Shown here: positions 22,039-33,200 of the stretch, in pieces
How the letters are laid out: every line of letters starts with the position of its first letter
Numbering within the stretch: position 1 is the first letter of the stretch
Assembly (NCBI GenBank): GCA_964036045.1
Contig: OZ038380.1
Coordinates: forward strand, 169,358,531 to 169,422,530
Source: Eutreptiella sp. 'Long Island Sound 2002'
Lineage: Eukaryota > Euglenozoa > Euglenophyceae > Eutreptiales > Eutreptiaceae
Direction: 5' to 3'
DNA: 64,000 bases
Position numbers and translations under genes: made by a program
The notes under the pieces: model-generated
The model's database searches: none
What the model saw: only the letters and a program-made list of their open reading frames with translations
What the model was told of the DNA's origin: nothing

Positions 22039-22500
22039 GGTTCTGTATTTTTTTTTAGATGCGGATTATTTTTTTTTAGAGGAAATATTTTTTCTTAGCT
22101 AAAAAAAAAAATTCCGCACTAAAAAAAAATATTCCGTGCTAAAAAAAAATACTCCGCGCTAAAAAAAAATACTCAGACTTTTTTTTTCTGCGCGCAGTAT
22201 TTTTTTTTAGCGCAAATGCCGCAAATTTTAGAAGTGGCAAAAAAAAGTGTTATGGGTGATTCCCTAGGCACCTGTGGGGGACGTGGTGTGTGCGGGGACC
22301 CCATGACAGCACGGGTGATGAAGCAAGTTTGATTTTGACCCCCCCCCCCCTCAGCTTGGACCACCAACCCCCCGCCCACCCCTCTAGACCCCCTCTGGAG
22401 CGCCAGATTAGCAAGACGAGGCGCTATACAAATGTTGTTTGTTGCCCAGACATGTTCAATGCAATCGTCAGCCCGCGGACAAGGGGCCCCTGGCGCGAAC

Positions 22501-22774
22501 AGGGGTCTTCCTTCGCTGGGGGACGTATGCAGAGAGTTCATCGCAGAGGATCACAGGTACTATCTGAATTTTGTAAAGTAGGGTACTCAGCCACCTTGGC
22601 CAGAGCCCATGTGCACAGATTCATCTGCTCAGAGAACAGGGGTCTTCCTTCACTGGGGGACCTATGCAGAGAGGTCATTTGAACGGATCATACATAATGT
22701 CTGAATTTTGTGAAGCAGGGTACTCAGCCACCTTGGCCAGAGCCCAGTGGCACAATTTCAAGGGTGGGGATAAG
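22501..22774 (+). repeat. two tandem 137-bp units in the transposon
   Basis: The word AGGGGTCTTCCTTC starts at 22501 and again at 22638. Both units hold TCTGAATTTTGTGAAGC-type and AGCCACCTTGGCCAGAGCCC words. 137 is not a multiple of three, so the duplication changes reading frame between units. Confidence 0.85.
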
Positions 22775-23470
22775 GTGCTCGCAGTGGAGGGCTCTGAGTG
22801 CACGATCAAGTGGCAGACAGAAAAGAAAGCCAGTTCCCATTCTATTACAGATGTGTTTCTTACTGCTCTTCATAGCATTCCGAGTTCGGATAGTGCATCA
22901 GAGGCCCCTTTGTATCTGGAGTCTGAGCACGAAGCCACTGACCCAAAAACGTCCCTACGCTCAGCTGCCCAGCACAATACCCAGACACAGGGTGATCCAG
23001 CCAAGCTTTTTCTGCTCGTTTCTTCTGAAGTACCACGTGCCACTCACGTGGCTGTGCTGCAGTGTCTGACAGCCATAGTTATCAAATCCTTACAACCCTG
23101 CATCCCAGCACAAAATTTTGTGCATTTTCTGCGGCTTTCGCAGTCTGCCCAGTCAGTCCCAAGTTCCAGATTCCTTGCTCAGACTCTGAGAGGTGGTATT
23201 CAAGCACTACTCAGTCGGTGCACAAGTTTGCCCATAATTGCATGCTCAAGTGTTGCTCTTTCCAAATGTCTTCAGATGATGGGTCAACATAGGCCGACCA
23301 GGGTGCACACAGGGAGGGATGCTGGTTCTGTATTTGTTTGGGTCATGTCCAAGAATCCATGGCACTCCAGCCCTTGTCCACAACGAAGGCGTCTTGTGCA
23401 TCAGTTACACAGTGACAGGTTCCCATGCCATCAAGTGGGTTGCATTATCCATCATCCTCACGTAACCTAA
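22664..23470 (+). CDS. 268-residue ORF of the 1.9-kb transposon
   Basis: It starts at ATG 22664 and has a stop near 23468-23470. An internal ATG 11 codons later, in ATGTCTGAATTTTGTG, could also serve. The protein has no transposase signature that I can see: no clear DDE/D spacing and no zinc finger. It is Ser- and Leu-rich with a polar middle. As the only sizeable open frame in the element it is the best candidate for its protein, perhaps truncated. Confidence 0.4.
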   Translation: MQRGHLNGSYIMSEFCEAGYSATLARAQWHNFKGGDKVLAVEGSECTIKWQTEKKASSHSITDVFLTALHSIPSSDSASEAPLYLESEHEATDPKTSLRSAAQHNTQTQGDPAKLFLLVSSEVPRATHVAVLQCLTAIVIKSLQPCIPAQNFVHFLRLSQSAQSVPSSRFLAQTLRGGIQALLSRCTSLPIIACSSVALSKCLQMMGQHRPTRVHTGRDAGSVFVWVMSKNPWHSSPCPQRRRLVHQLHSDRFPCHQVGCIIHHPHVT

Positions 23471-23925
23471 AGTGTACTGCAACAGCACGTTCGGAAAGTG
23501 CATCTGGCATCAGGCAATCTTGTTGGCAGTGGTGTCATACTGGGCGTCATGTTGTTCCTAGATGCAACGCAGTGTGAATCAGTGGTTTCTATTGCATGTT
23601 GCCTGTAAGGGCAGGGCAGGGACGTGGGGGTAGCGTTATCCGTTATTTTATTTTTTTTTAGATGCGGAATATTTTTTTTAGAGGTTGTATTTTTTCTTAG
23701 ATCTCAAAGTCTCTTCCTGAAACTTTGTTGTATTTTTTTTTAGATTTGCAGCGGATTATTTTTTAGAGAGCCATCTAAAATTTTGATCACTTTCGACCTT
23801 CTTTTTAGATGTTTTGTATTAAATTTTAGATGTTTTGTATTTTTTTTTAGAGGTTTTATTATTTTGTAGCGCATCTAAAAAAAAATATTTTCGCATCTAA
23901 AAAAAAATATTATCTCATGATTGAG

Positions 23926-24296
23926 CCTAAGCTAAACGGCTGGGACTCCAAGAAGGGGAAGGACGTGCCCAGCCCTCTACAATTAGGATTTAAATTTTTC
24001 GTGAAAATTGAGGATTTTAAATTTCAGGTGAAAAATAACGTGAAATTTTTGTGCAAATTTCAATTTTTTTTGAAAATTATGAAATTTAGGGTCCCTGTGG
24101 GAAGGGGGGGGCTCTGTAGCAGCATAGCACTGAATCTTTTCATCATAACCAAGCCCTTGATGAAAGACATTAATGGACACATGACAATTAGAATGGCGTA
24201 GTCCACAAACAATGTGATGGGTGACAATCTAATTCCTACCGGCAGTCTCGACAGCCCACAGCTCTTTAGAGGAACGTTTCACACCACGCAACGTTA
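23926..24296. other. AT-rich interval, no gene recognised
   Basis: The part at 23984-24090 is full of GAAAATT and AAATTT words that can pair with each other, a low-complexity fold-back. No repeat copy was found elsewhere in the window. Confidence 0.45.
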
Positions 24297-24692
24297 CCCC
24301 CCCCCCTTTGTATAAGCTACGCCCTTGTGGAAGCTATAGTAGGCGTAGGGACCGTATTAATTTGGGACCTAATTTTAATTCGGTACCAAACGTAGTGCAG
24401 CCACATAAGGCATGGGTTTGGTGACGGATTTGCAAGTCACATAGAGTCATGGACACATTTGTTGTGAGTGTTTGCCACTTGAACCCACATAGCTCTGATT
24501 TTGGGGATGTTTGTGCATTATATGCCCCTTTCTTGCACCGGCTCACCATGCAATCCTCTCTTTTTGAATCTGGGCGCCCGGTGTTGGTAGTTGTATGTGT
24601 TGCGCAAGCTACGCCCGTGTCCAAGCTACAGTAGGCGTAGGGGCCGTATTAATTTGGGACTTTGGTGTAGCTTATACAAGGGGGGGGGGGGG
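24297..24692 (+). mobile_element. TIR-1 element, complete copy
   Basis: This 396-bp element starts with ten C and TTTGTATAAGCTACGCCC and ends with GTGTAGCTTATACAAG and thirteen G, a clear inverted pair. Inside each end, in direct orientation, lies a block of about 45 bp around GTAGGCGTAGGGACCGTATT. CTACGCC and GGCGTAG within each block can pair. It has no ORF of note. Flanks are GTTA on the left and TACT on the right, without an obvious target duplication. Confidence 0.9.
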
Positions 24693-26667
24693 TACTCAAG
24701 TAACACTGGACCCTGACCCCCTACCCCCCCTTCTCCATGTTACTCAAAAATGGGCGGCAACCAAAGCAAAAATACCTGGCACCGGGTAAAACTGTGTTAC
24801 TCAAGGGTTGCTCGGACCCCCAACGCCCACCTATGTTACCCCAATAGCATAAGGTACCGTGAAACATTCCCTAGCTAGGACTCCAAATTCAATTGCATGA
24901 TGCAATGCACACGGCAGGCAGCAAAAGAATCCTCCGCCCTTGGTACTGTTTTGGGAGTAACACTATCACCTTCGTACTCCGAAGCCCCAAGTGCTGAAAT
25001 TCTTTTCATGTTGTTTATTTAAAAAAAAAAAGGAGCGGCACATTTTCAGTGAAATTTTCATTCGAAAGATAAGCCTAAATTTCATTGAAAGTTTCGCTTC
25101 AAATTTTCGTTCGAATCCTATCTACAATGAGTTTGACGGATGATGTGCGCTCAATAATCCGTTTGATACGTGTTAGGAAAGATGTCGGGGGGGGGACGGG
25201 ACGCGGGTAGGGCGGCCCCGAGCCCGGGATGGGCATCAATGACGGAGACAGGTAGACAAGTAGTTATCTCTGTACCTGCAGAGGGGGAGCAGCGCAGACC
25301 AGTCTATGTTGCGCTCGAGGTAGTTGAGCACCAGGCTTGTGTTCTGAGCTACTACTCCTATTTCATATCCGTGGTGGTGCAGCAGAGGTATTTAATGAGG
25401 CCATTGGGGACTAGGCAATCCCATCTGCGGCGGATCGGAGCTCCGGGAAACCCCCCACTCCAAGGATCGGTGTGGATCGTGGACCAGAGGTCCGGCAAAC
25501 CCCCTCCCCCTCTGTTGCCTAGGGGTGCGGATCAAAAATTTCAAAAACTACCAAAATCAGCCGAAACACATGGGTCGAAGGCATGGCAGGCATAGCAAGC
25601 AAACACAACACCAAAACAGGGGTATTTGTGATAACTTTGCAAAACCCTGCTAGTTGCATGGAGAAAAGAACAGACCCACTATACATAATACACTGTACAT
25701 GTTAGTTGGAGTACTCACCGTTCTTTGGTGTTTTAGTTTTGATTTTGAAATGACGCCCGGTGTTTAGTTATGACCCGGAAGCACAAAGCAAAAAATGATC
25801 CAAAAAAATCTTGTTAAAACATTGTGCAAAGTGCATCTGGTGTTATGGAGTACTGTGCAAAAACGATCTTCAGGTAACATGTAACGGCAAAACAAAAATT
25901 GATGCACGAAATGCTTATTAAAACAATTGTACAAATAGCATGCAAGCACAAAGGCAAAAACGATCCAACATATGCTTCTAAATGATTTTCCGAAGTGCAT
26001 CTGTTACTTTTCTAGTGTGCCGAATAGAAGACCGGACACACCACTAGGATAAGTAGTCATTCATAAAAAGATAGATAAAAATGTACAGGCTCTGAACCAA
26101 AGCAGTGCCTCAGTCCACCCAGGATATCCCTCAAGACCATGTGATAGCATCAAAATAACTGAGGGGAGCAGGGGTCCTCACAACATCCACTAATTAGTGT
26201 TTGGTTTCATATACAGGTCAAACTGCATTATACCCAACTTGAGAGGCCATACCAAAGCGTCGGACTCCATATCTCCGACTCAGGGGGCCACACCACTTTG
26301 AAGATTCATGAGTCCCTGTCCAAAACTCGAAGACAGCCCCTTGTCCAGCGCACCACCACGTGACCGAAGTTCAATGACACGAGGAGATCCTATTGTGTTG
26401 CCTTTTTGCCACTTGGCCAAATACTCCATCGCTGACGAAGCTTACCTTGCGGCTTCTCACGCGTCGTTCAATGCTTTACACCCCCCTGTCGCCGACCGGT
26501 CGCTTTCCTGGCTCTTCTGTATTCATTTTTTTCCCAACGTTGCTCATACAACATGCACGTTGGTGTTTTCTGCGCCGGCCAAGACGAGCAGCCGCAACAA
26601 CCCATCCGTTTCTTCGATAGCAGTGAGATCTGTAGGTTTGGCTGCTGCTAGGCGCGTGCGGTGTGTG

Positions 26668-26770
26668 TTTCCTAGGTTCCGCACGTGTAGTGCCGGGTGC
26701 AATAACAAACAGCAGGCGCTGAACCTACAAATCACACATAGGATGCGCAACACTACACGCGTGGAACCTC
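26668..26770. repeat. imperfect inverted repeat
   Basis: GGTTCCGCACGTGTAGTG (left arm) and CACTACACGCGTGGAACC (right arm) pair over 18 bases with two mismatches, about 55 bases apart. It may be a small inverted-repeat element or a transcribed hairpin. Confidence 0.6.
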
Positions 26771-29700
26771 GAAAATATACACTGCACATGCCCAACCCAC
26801 AAATGATAAATCGTAGAACGTATAGTGTGCCCATCAGAAAGAAAAAATATACATTAAAGGTTCCAATAGTAGAATAATGTTGCAATCAATGGCCATAAAG
26901 AACCCCAAATAAGGAAGAAATAGATTATTGGTCCACCACGTAGTCCCTGGTACAACAAATGGCTCTTTTACCTCATGCAATTCGGACACGAGTTAATGGA
27001 AGTATTGCCCAAACCTACTCTTGATGCAATGAGCACCCGAGAAAGGCTAATATATCTGACATTGAACATGCGAGAAAATTTTACGACCGAAATCCTTGAG
27101 GCCTTCAAAATGAACCAGAGTTCAGAAACACGAACCTCATTTTGAGAGACGCCGGCAATCAGACCACAGAGTAATCATTTCTCAGTGCTTCAGCGAGGGA
27201 ATTAAGATTTGTTGCAGCAGAAACCGCAGTGTGTTGAAAAAAGCATTTTTTTATTGCTTATGCGCGACAGCGCGCTGGTAGATGCGGCGGCTGGGAGAGG
27301 GCCCCGGCCGCCACGGACCACTGAACCATCTGTATAGAAGTGCGTACCCCCTCCTGGAGCAAGTGGGATATATTTTTTGGGTCTAAAAGGCAAAGAAAAT
27401 ATGCAACAGACTCGGAATCCAAATCCGCACAAACTGATGTGACGGGAAAATCGTAAAATTGCTACAAAAAATCGACTTTTTAGCAGCAGGCAAATTCCGA
27501 CTATGGCGCCGGTCGAACTGTCGATATTTTTCGAACCGTCGAAAATTGAATCTCATTGTCCGAATTTGAACATAATTAATTTGACATGAGCAATAATTGA
27601 TTCCTTATTCACATCTTCACAACTGATGAGCAACATGTATTCGTTGATTTCAGCTTTAGAGTTAAGAAAAAATCAACTCATCGGTTCCAATCTTGTAGAA
27701 ACGGAAAAAAATTCCGGGAATGGAAAATGTTGCACGAAGGGTATGAAATTTCTTGTTATTCATTCAATCGGTTTGTTATGGTAATTTCGTATGGCGGTTG
27801 TGCGATGCACTGAGCACTTTGGAATGCAAAAGCAAGCCTTTGCGTGGTTTTGGATTCCGCACATTGCCAAAGTACAAATGATGTCACCTTTAGCATTGTT
27901 TTGCGACATCGAAGTGTGTTACAACATTCTTAAAATTTTTCGTACCATTGTACATTGTAATGTAAAGGTGCAAAAGGCTAGAAGTCGTCCAGTAATCGTA
28001 GTTCCGCTCCGAGCAATCAAATATTCTTCATTCAGGCATTCAGGTGCAAGTATAACAAAGCCACTAGAGTAAAAACTATCGAACATCGAAGCCATCGAGC
28101 AGCAAGGAGAACAATCAAGGATAGACCTGTGTTTTAGGAACCTTTTGTTAGAAAAAAAGTGAAACGCTCGAAATCTTGGTTAAAATGATATTATGTCTTT
28201 GTTTATGTTTCCATTATCTTTTTGTATGTGCACTAGCTGTCTCAAACAACCTACTATCGCATGCAAAGCTATGATACGTGACTTGGGCACAGAAAAATAA
28301 ATATTGTAGGCAGAAATATCCAAAGTTGGAAAAGTAGGTCGCCAAAGACCGTTTTTGGGACAATGTTTGTTGTTTCTGGATTTCATGCTCAAAAAGTAGA
28401 CTCAATGCTTACCCATATGGCAGAGTTGAGAATGGAGACCTAGCCCATCGAAAATCTCTGCATGGGAGCCGAAGACAATGCAAAGGTTAATTTGGTATTT
28501 TTAAACGTGCTTGTAGCAAAAGGCAAAGCATTGGTGAAAACTACAAGTTTTCTTTGGCAACTACAGTGCTACAAATGTGGGTTTTCATCGAGGCTCGTAT
28601 GTTTGTTACTAAACTCCTTCTTCAGCTAGCAAGGCAGCACACACATATAGATAGCAAAGATGGAGCCGGTTGGGGGGGCGTAAAGAGCAATCGGTCACTA
28701 CTACCATAATGCCGAGGGCAAATGAGTTGCGCTTTGCTGAAAAAATGCAGTTTCGCTGTTTTTTGTAGCCTTCAATTGGAAACATTGTGTCGAAACATGT
28801 TGTCTTTTCCACAGCAAAGTAAGGTAGGTCATTGTATCAAAGTGTGCAAAACGGAGTTACGAAACATTGCATTCAGATCGTTGAACTTCATGTTTGCCAA
28901 AGTAGGGTTGTTTTGAACAATTTTGAACCGCGAAACAGCTATTTTTTCAATATTTTTATCGTTTTTGCACATTTTGAGCCCAGAAGAGAGGCCTGTCTGA
29001 GACCAAACGATGAAAGGATATGCTAGGCTTGGTTGGGGGGGCGCGTAGCGTCCCGGCAACCAAGCCTAGCCATGTAACATGCATCAAACCTATCTTTTTT
29101 TCTTAGAATTGCTTAATGTATGAAGTAACCATGCCTATACATATGTAAAGGGGTCGCATACTTCAATGTTGCCTTCATTTTCTTCATCTTCTTCATCTAG
29201 ATAAAATTTTTCATCCTTAGTGTCGGTTTTACACTTTAAACAATCTTGCTGGCTAACTAGAGCCACATACATGCATAGAAAAAAATTGCTTCTATTCACG
29301 AAGGTTACAATTGTCTAGGGCTGCCTTTCTAATCTATGCTTCTGAGCTAGGACTCAGCTTTGATGCATTTGCCTGATTACGCTAGTAGGTAGGCCATACC
29401 TCGTTTAGATGGTGTTGCATGCATTGTGAGCATGGACTCTTTTTTTATAACTGTACCCCTAGGCTTAGCTACAAAATTTTTCATGGTTCCACCGAGAATG
29501 ATTCGAGCCTGCTTCTCCCCTTCCGCCCTCCCTTGTTTTTTTTTCATTTTAACACAGATCCGACCACGAGCGCACGCGGCATATTTCAGCAGCAGCAAGG
29601 GTGCTTAGGTTTTTTTTGCAAAGAAATTGTTGTGACATTGATGAATGTTGCAACGTATGACAGGTTTCTTCAGTGGCGAAAGACTGCAAGAAAGAATGCA

Positions 29701-30234
29701 AGTGTAATTACATTACATTACATTACAACGATTACACCCGGATCTTTGTGGAAACTCTCGCCCTGCACATTAGGAGGAGGAAAGGGGCAGCGCATGCAAG
29801 TTTGGGAGTTTGTGACTTTCTCGTGCTTGAAATTGATATGCATCTTGTTTGAGGTGGTTAGACACAATGCCCTCGGAGTAAGGAGCAGAAGCAATGGCAC
29901 TGCGCGTGGCGTATGAGACATGACCCATGAGTTAAACCAAGCATTGAACGGAATACACTGCTGGCAACCGAAAAATACCCCTTCTGCAAATTGTTTATGG
30001 GCTATTGCTGCTTTGTTGCACCGTGTGCCCACTGACGAGGGTTTGCCAGCCTAGTGTCGTTGCTTGAAGCTCAAGTCGCAACAGTAATACGTGCGGTGGT
30101 AGACAAAACCGACGAACCGCAAAGAATGTCCGGTAGCTTCGCATGTGCGCCCAAAGTGAAAGCGTAGGGAAACCAAGTTGAAGCGGGTAAGGCAAGTTGG
30201 TTTTTATGATTAGTTTGCATCAATTCTTTGCTTG

Positions 30235-31017
30235 TCACGAGGAGTTGCATTCCGTTGCGCGGGCACAAAACAAGGTGGTTGTTTCGTTGAGTGGATTGTG
30301 TCGCACATGGGAGTTGGTTTCTCGTGTAGACCCAAGGCCCACGAGAAGTGACCTCCTTTGGCGACCCAAGCACAACAAGTAGAATTCACTACTTTTGCTT
30401 GTGCAATTCAATACGTTTGAGGACGCCAATCCACAACCCATTTGCGACACTATGAGTCCTTGTGAATTGCAACATACTAGTCGGTTCACGGATTTGTGTA
30501 GCTCTACGCTGCGTGTGCTCACCACACACACGTTGGTCATTTGCGTCGAACCATCAACGTGATGGTGGCCATCTTCACTCGTTTTGATGATTTCACAGAC
30601 ACTTTGGCGCCCGAAGAGAAGCCCGCGCGGCCTCCGGTGCACTGATGATATGGCTTTTAGGTATGGAGCTCGTATGATCTTGAGATCGCGTGCCACTTGA
30701 GTGGTCATTGTGGAATATGGCTCCATGGGGCCCCATGGGTTGATGCGTTGATCTTTCGCGTGTGGGATGCATTTGTGCTTGGTCGCTTGCCTCATTGACG
30801 AGTGTGGGCCATCTGTGTCTTTGGGATGCCGGAAAATTAGTAGCTCGTCGCCATGCGACTCGTACAATTGATTCATGCGGAGGATCACACGTTTTCGAGT
30901 TCTTCTCCTCCTCCTCGGACCATGGGTTTGATGGTCTTTAGAAGGAAGGGATTTGAATGTATCCCACAATACCATTGGCCACCCCAAGTGCCCCCGTCCC
31001 AGACATGGAAACCACAT
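30235..31017 (-). CDS. uncharacterised 260-codon ORF
   Basis: It starts at an ATG on the minus strand (31017) and stays open to 30235 in sequence of moderate GC. The N-terminal part has a short RRRRRTRKR basic cluster. I recognise no domain. Length in AT-richer sequence is the only support; an old transposon fragment is as likely as a gene. Confidence 0.25.
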   Translation of the reverse strand: MWFPCLGRGHLGWPMVLWDTFKSLPSKDHQTHGPRRRRRTRKRVILRMNQLYESHGDELLIFRHPKDTDGPHSSMRQATKHKCIPHAKDQRINPWGPMEPYSTMTTQVARDLKIIRAPYLKAISSVHRRPRGLLFGRQSVCEIIKTSEDGHHHVDGSTQMTNVCVVSTRSVELHKSVNRLVCCNSQGLIVSQMGCGLASSNVLNCTSKSSEFYLLCLGRQRRSLLVGLGSTRETNSHVRHNPLNETTTLFCARATECNSS

Positions 31018-32627
31018 AATCGTACGAAATGTCCCTTAACACAACATAACACACGCTTGTAGTGCAAGTTGAGGCGGATCAAAATCACTCGTGTTGTGAA
31101 CGAAATTCCCTTTTTCATGCGCCATGCCAAGTGACATGGAAGCACATTCCAAAGTTCGCGAGTCCTCGCCACGACATGTGGTATCGACCGCCAACCATGC
31201 ATGTACCATGAGACCATTGTACCAAAGCCTTCGCCATGCGAGAAATAAGATCAAAAAAAATATTGCCTCGCAATAGTGGCAGGGGATAACCCGTATTTTG
31301 AACGTGAACCCTAGGCCTCGGGCTTGTCGGTTTTGCGTTTGTGTTGCCTTCTTGTTGCCTCATTCGTTGCATGACAGCACACACATGTACACACACATGC
31401 ACTATGCACCCGGATCTTGACCGGCACATAGATCAAATGTTGAGTGGCAACACCCGGTGGGAAAAACAGCCACTAGAAACCACCAGCCAACGAATGAGAA
31501 CAGTGAGATAGTGCACTTGAGCGTTGTAAACTCTCCGTGTTTGCAGGTCATGGCCGTTTGAGAACGCTGTTGTTTTATGCATTTTTTGCGTGTTGCCATT
31601 ACAAGGATTGGTTTGGTTTGGTTTGGTGTTGTTACCTTTGTCGCTATCCGATCGCTGCTGAATGTTCTGTTGCTTTGCTGCTTCACATAGCCCCCTTCTT
31701 CGAGAACAACTTGTTGTGACGGTATTATTAAGTCGTTTTCGGTTGTCGTAAGTTTCAAATGCCTCCGGTGAACCCGGAGTGCTTGTGCGGCGCCTCTCTA
31801 TGGATGCGCCACAATTCAAGTATCTTGCCTTTTCCACTTCTTCGCCTAACCGAGAAATATTTTCTCTTTTGAGGCATGGTGTGCAAGTCCCCACTGAGTG
31901 GCAACATTTTCTCTTCTTCACGAGTCATGTGCTAAATCTTTTGATTGTATTGAGCTATCGACACGCGAGGAGGGAGGTCCGCGGGAGAGAACCTGGTATT
32001 GTACACCGCTTCTTTTGCTTTTTAATGTAGTTTTGGGTTTCTTGTGCAGTTTCTCCTGTGATATCTACGGAATCTAGGGGGCAAGGACAAACTATGGCGT
32101 ACTTGTGGGCATATACAAACCTCCCCCACAACGTGATGCATGGCAACACATGTAAACGGTGAAAAGGTCTATACATAATTCAGACCGCAATGCAAGCCAT
32201 GAAAGGCAAGGAGACCGACACCGAGGAAGTCAGAGTGCGGGCACTGCCCACAACACGCAGTATGAGGTGGTGGGCTTGCAGGTGCGGGAACCGTACTACT
32301 TTTGTACTTTACCCTCTATGGGATTGTGGGGGGGGGGGGGGGTGTTCTCTTGCCTCCCCCATCCATGAAGCACAATTTTATGTCAACGGCACACGATCAA
32401 GGTAGGGGCCTTTCGCCATGGTTAGTGTGTTGCATCTTGGTTCTTGGCATTCCATAAACACCTACTTTTCGCACGCCCCGCCCGTTCCCCTCATACTAGC
32501 ACTTAACAAGCCGGTGGGTCGCGCCGGCTTGCCAACCCGGCTGGCCATAGCTAGCTAACGTAGGGTTCAAAGACATCTAGCCACACCTCTAGACACGTGG
32601 CCCCGGGTCCCGAAGGTACAATGCGGT

Positions 32628-33200
32628 ATGTGGGAGCAAGGCGTTCTTGCAGCACGTGATTTGCTTTGGGGGCATTGCATAGGTTGTGGACTTTGCATCT
32701 TGGGGAACCTGGCGATCGCCTTGGGCTTGAACATCCAGAAGTTATCACTAGCGCATGACGAGTCTCTACCCGCCAAGGAGCGGCGCGCCCCTCTTTTCCA
32801 AAAACAGTGGTTTCTCGGTTTCGTGGTCCTCATCATCGGTAATTTGCTGAACTTTGTGTCGCTCGGTCTCACGCCCTTGTCCATTGTGGCCCCGCTAAAC
32901 GTGAGCAGCATCATCGGCAATGTGATTTTCGCCACGCTGCTGATCGGGGAGGTCTTCACCCTTCGCGATTTCGGGTCCACGGTGATGATCAGCGTGGGAA
33001 CAGTCATCACGGTATACTACGGGAGCCATGAGCAGGTGCAATCCGTTGCACCCGATGAACTCTGGCACTTACTGATTCAGCCCGCCTTCCTCATCTTCAT
33101 GGGCGTGATGCTGGTCCTGGGGTGTGCAGTCTTCTTCCACAACGCAACCCTTCAGAAAAAGGGGTCGCAGATCTGGGAGGGTCGCAGTATCAACAATCCG
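32628..33200 (+). CDS. NIPA-like gene, exon 1 (residues 1-191)
   Basis: Start at ATG 32628; an in-frame TAA lies upstream at 32556. A further upstream exon is possible but not needed. It encodes spans 1-5. The donor CCG|GTATGT matches the usual consensus and leaves phase 0; reading on would stop after seven codons. Confidence 0.85.

Larger units (their letters stand above)
22039..23915 (+). mobile_element. 1,877-bp DNA transposon with T-run inverted ends
   Basis: The element lies between perfect 10-bp direct repeats. Its left end contains GTATTTTTTTTTAGATGCGG and further T-run-plus-AGA words; its right end contains the reverse complement, CGCATCTAAAAAAAAATATT, twice. The ends are thus inverted repeats built of tandem sub-words, with more such words at 22080-22215 and 23640-23900. 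A 10-bp duplication is within the 8-11 bp range of Mutator-like elements. I could not identify a transposase, so the family is inference. Confidence 0.75.
24693..32580. other. AT-richer block, no firm gene
   Basis: Base composition is clearly less GC-rich than the flanks, and C/G-runs nearly vanish between about 24.8 and 32.3 kb. Open frames are short. Minus-strand frames at 30235-31017 (260 codons) and 31433-31921 (162 codons) have fairly varied composition but no domain I know. A pentamer run of ATTAC lies at 29705-29727. Fold-back words occur near 25050-25120 and 27470-27560. The block could be a large decayed insertion. Confidence 0.45.
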
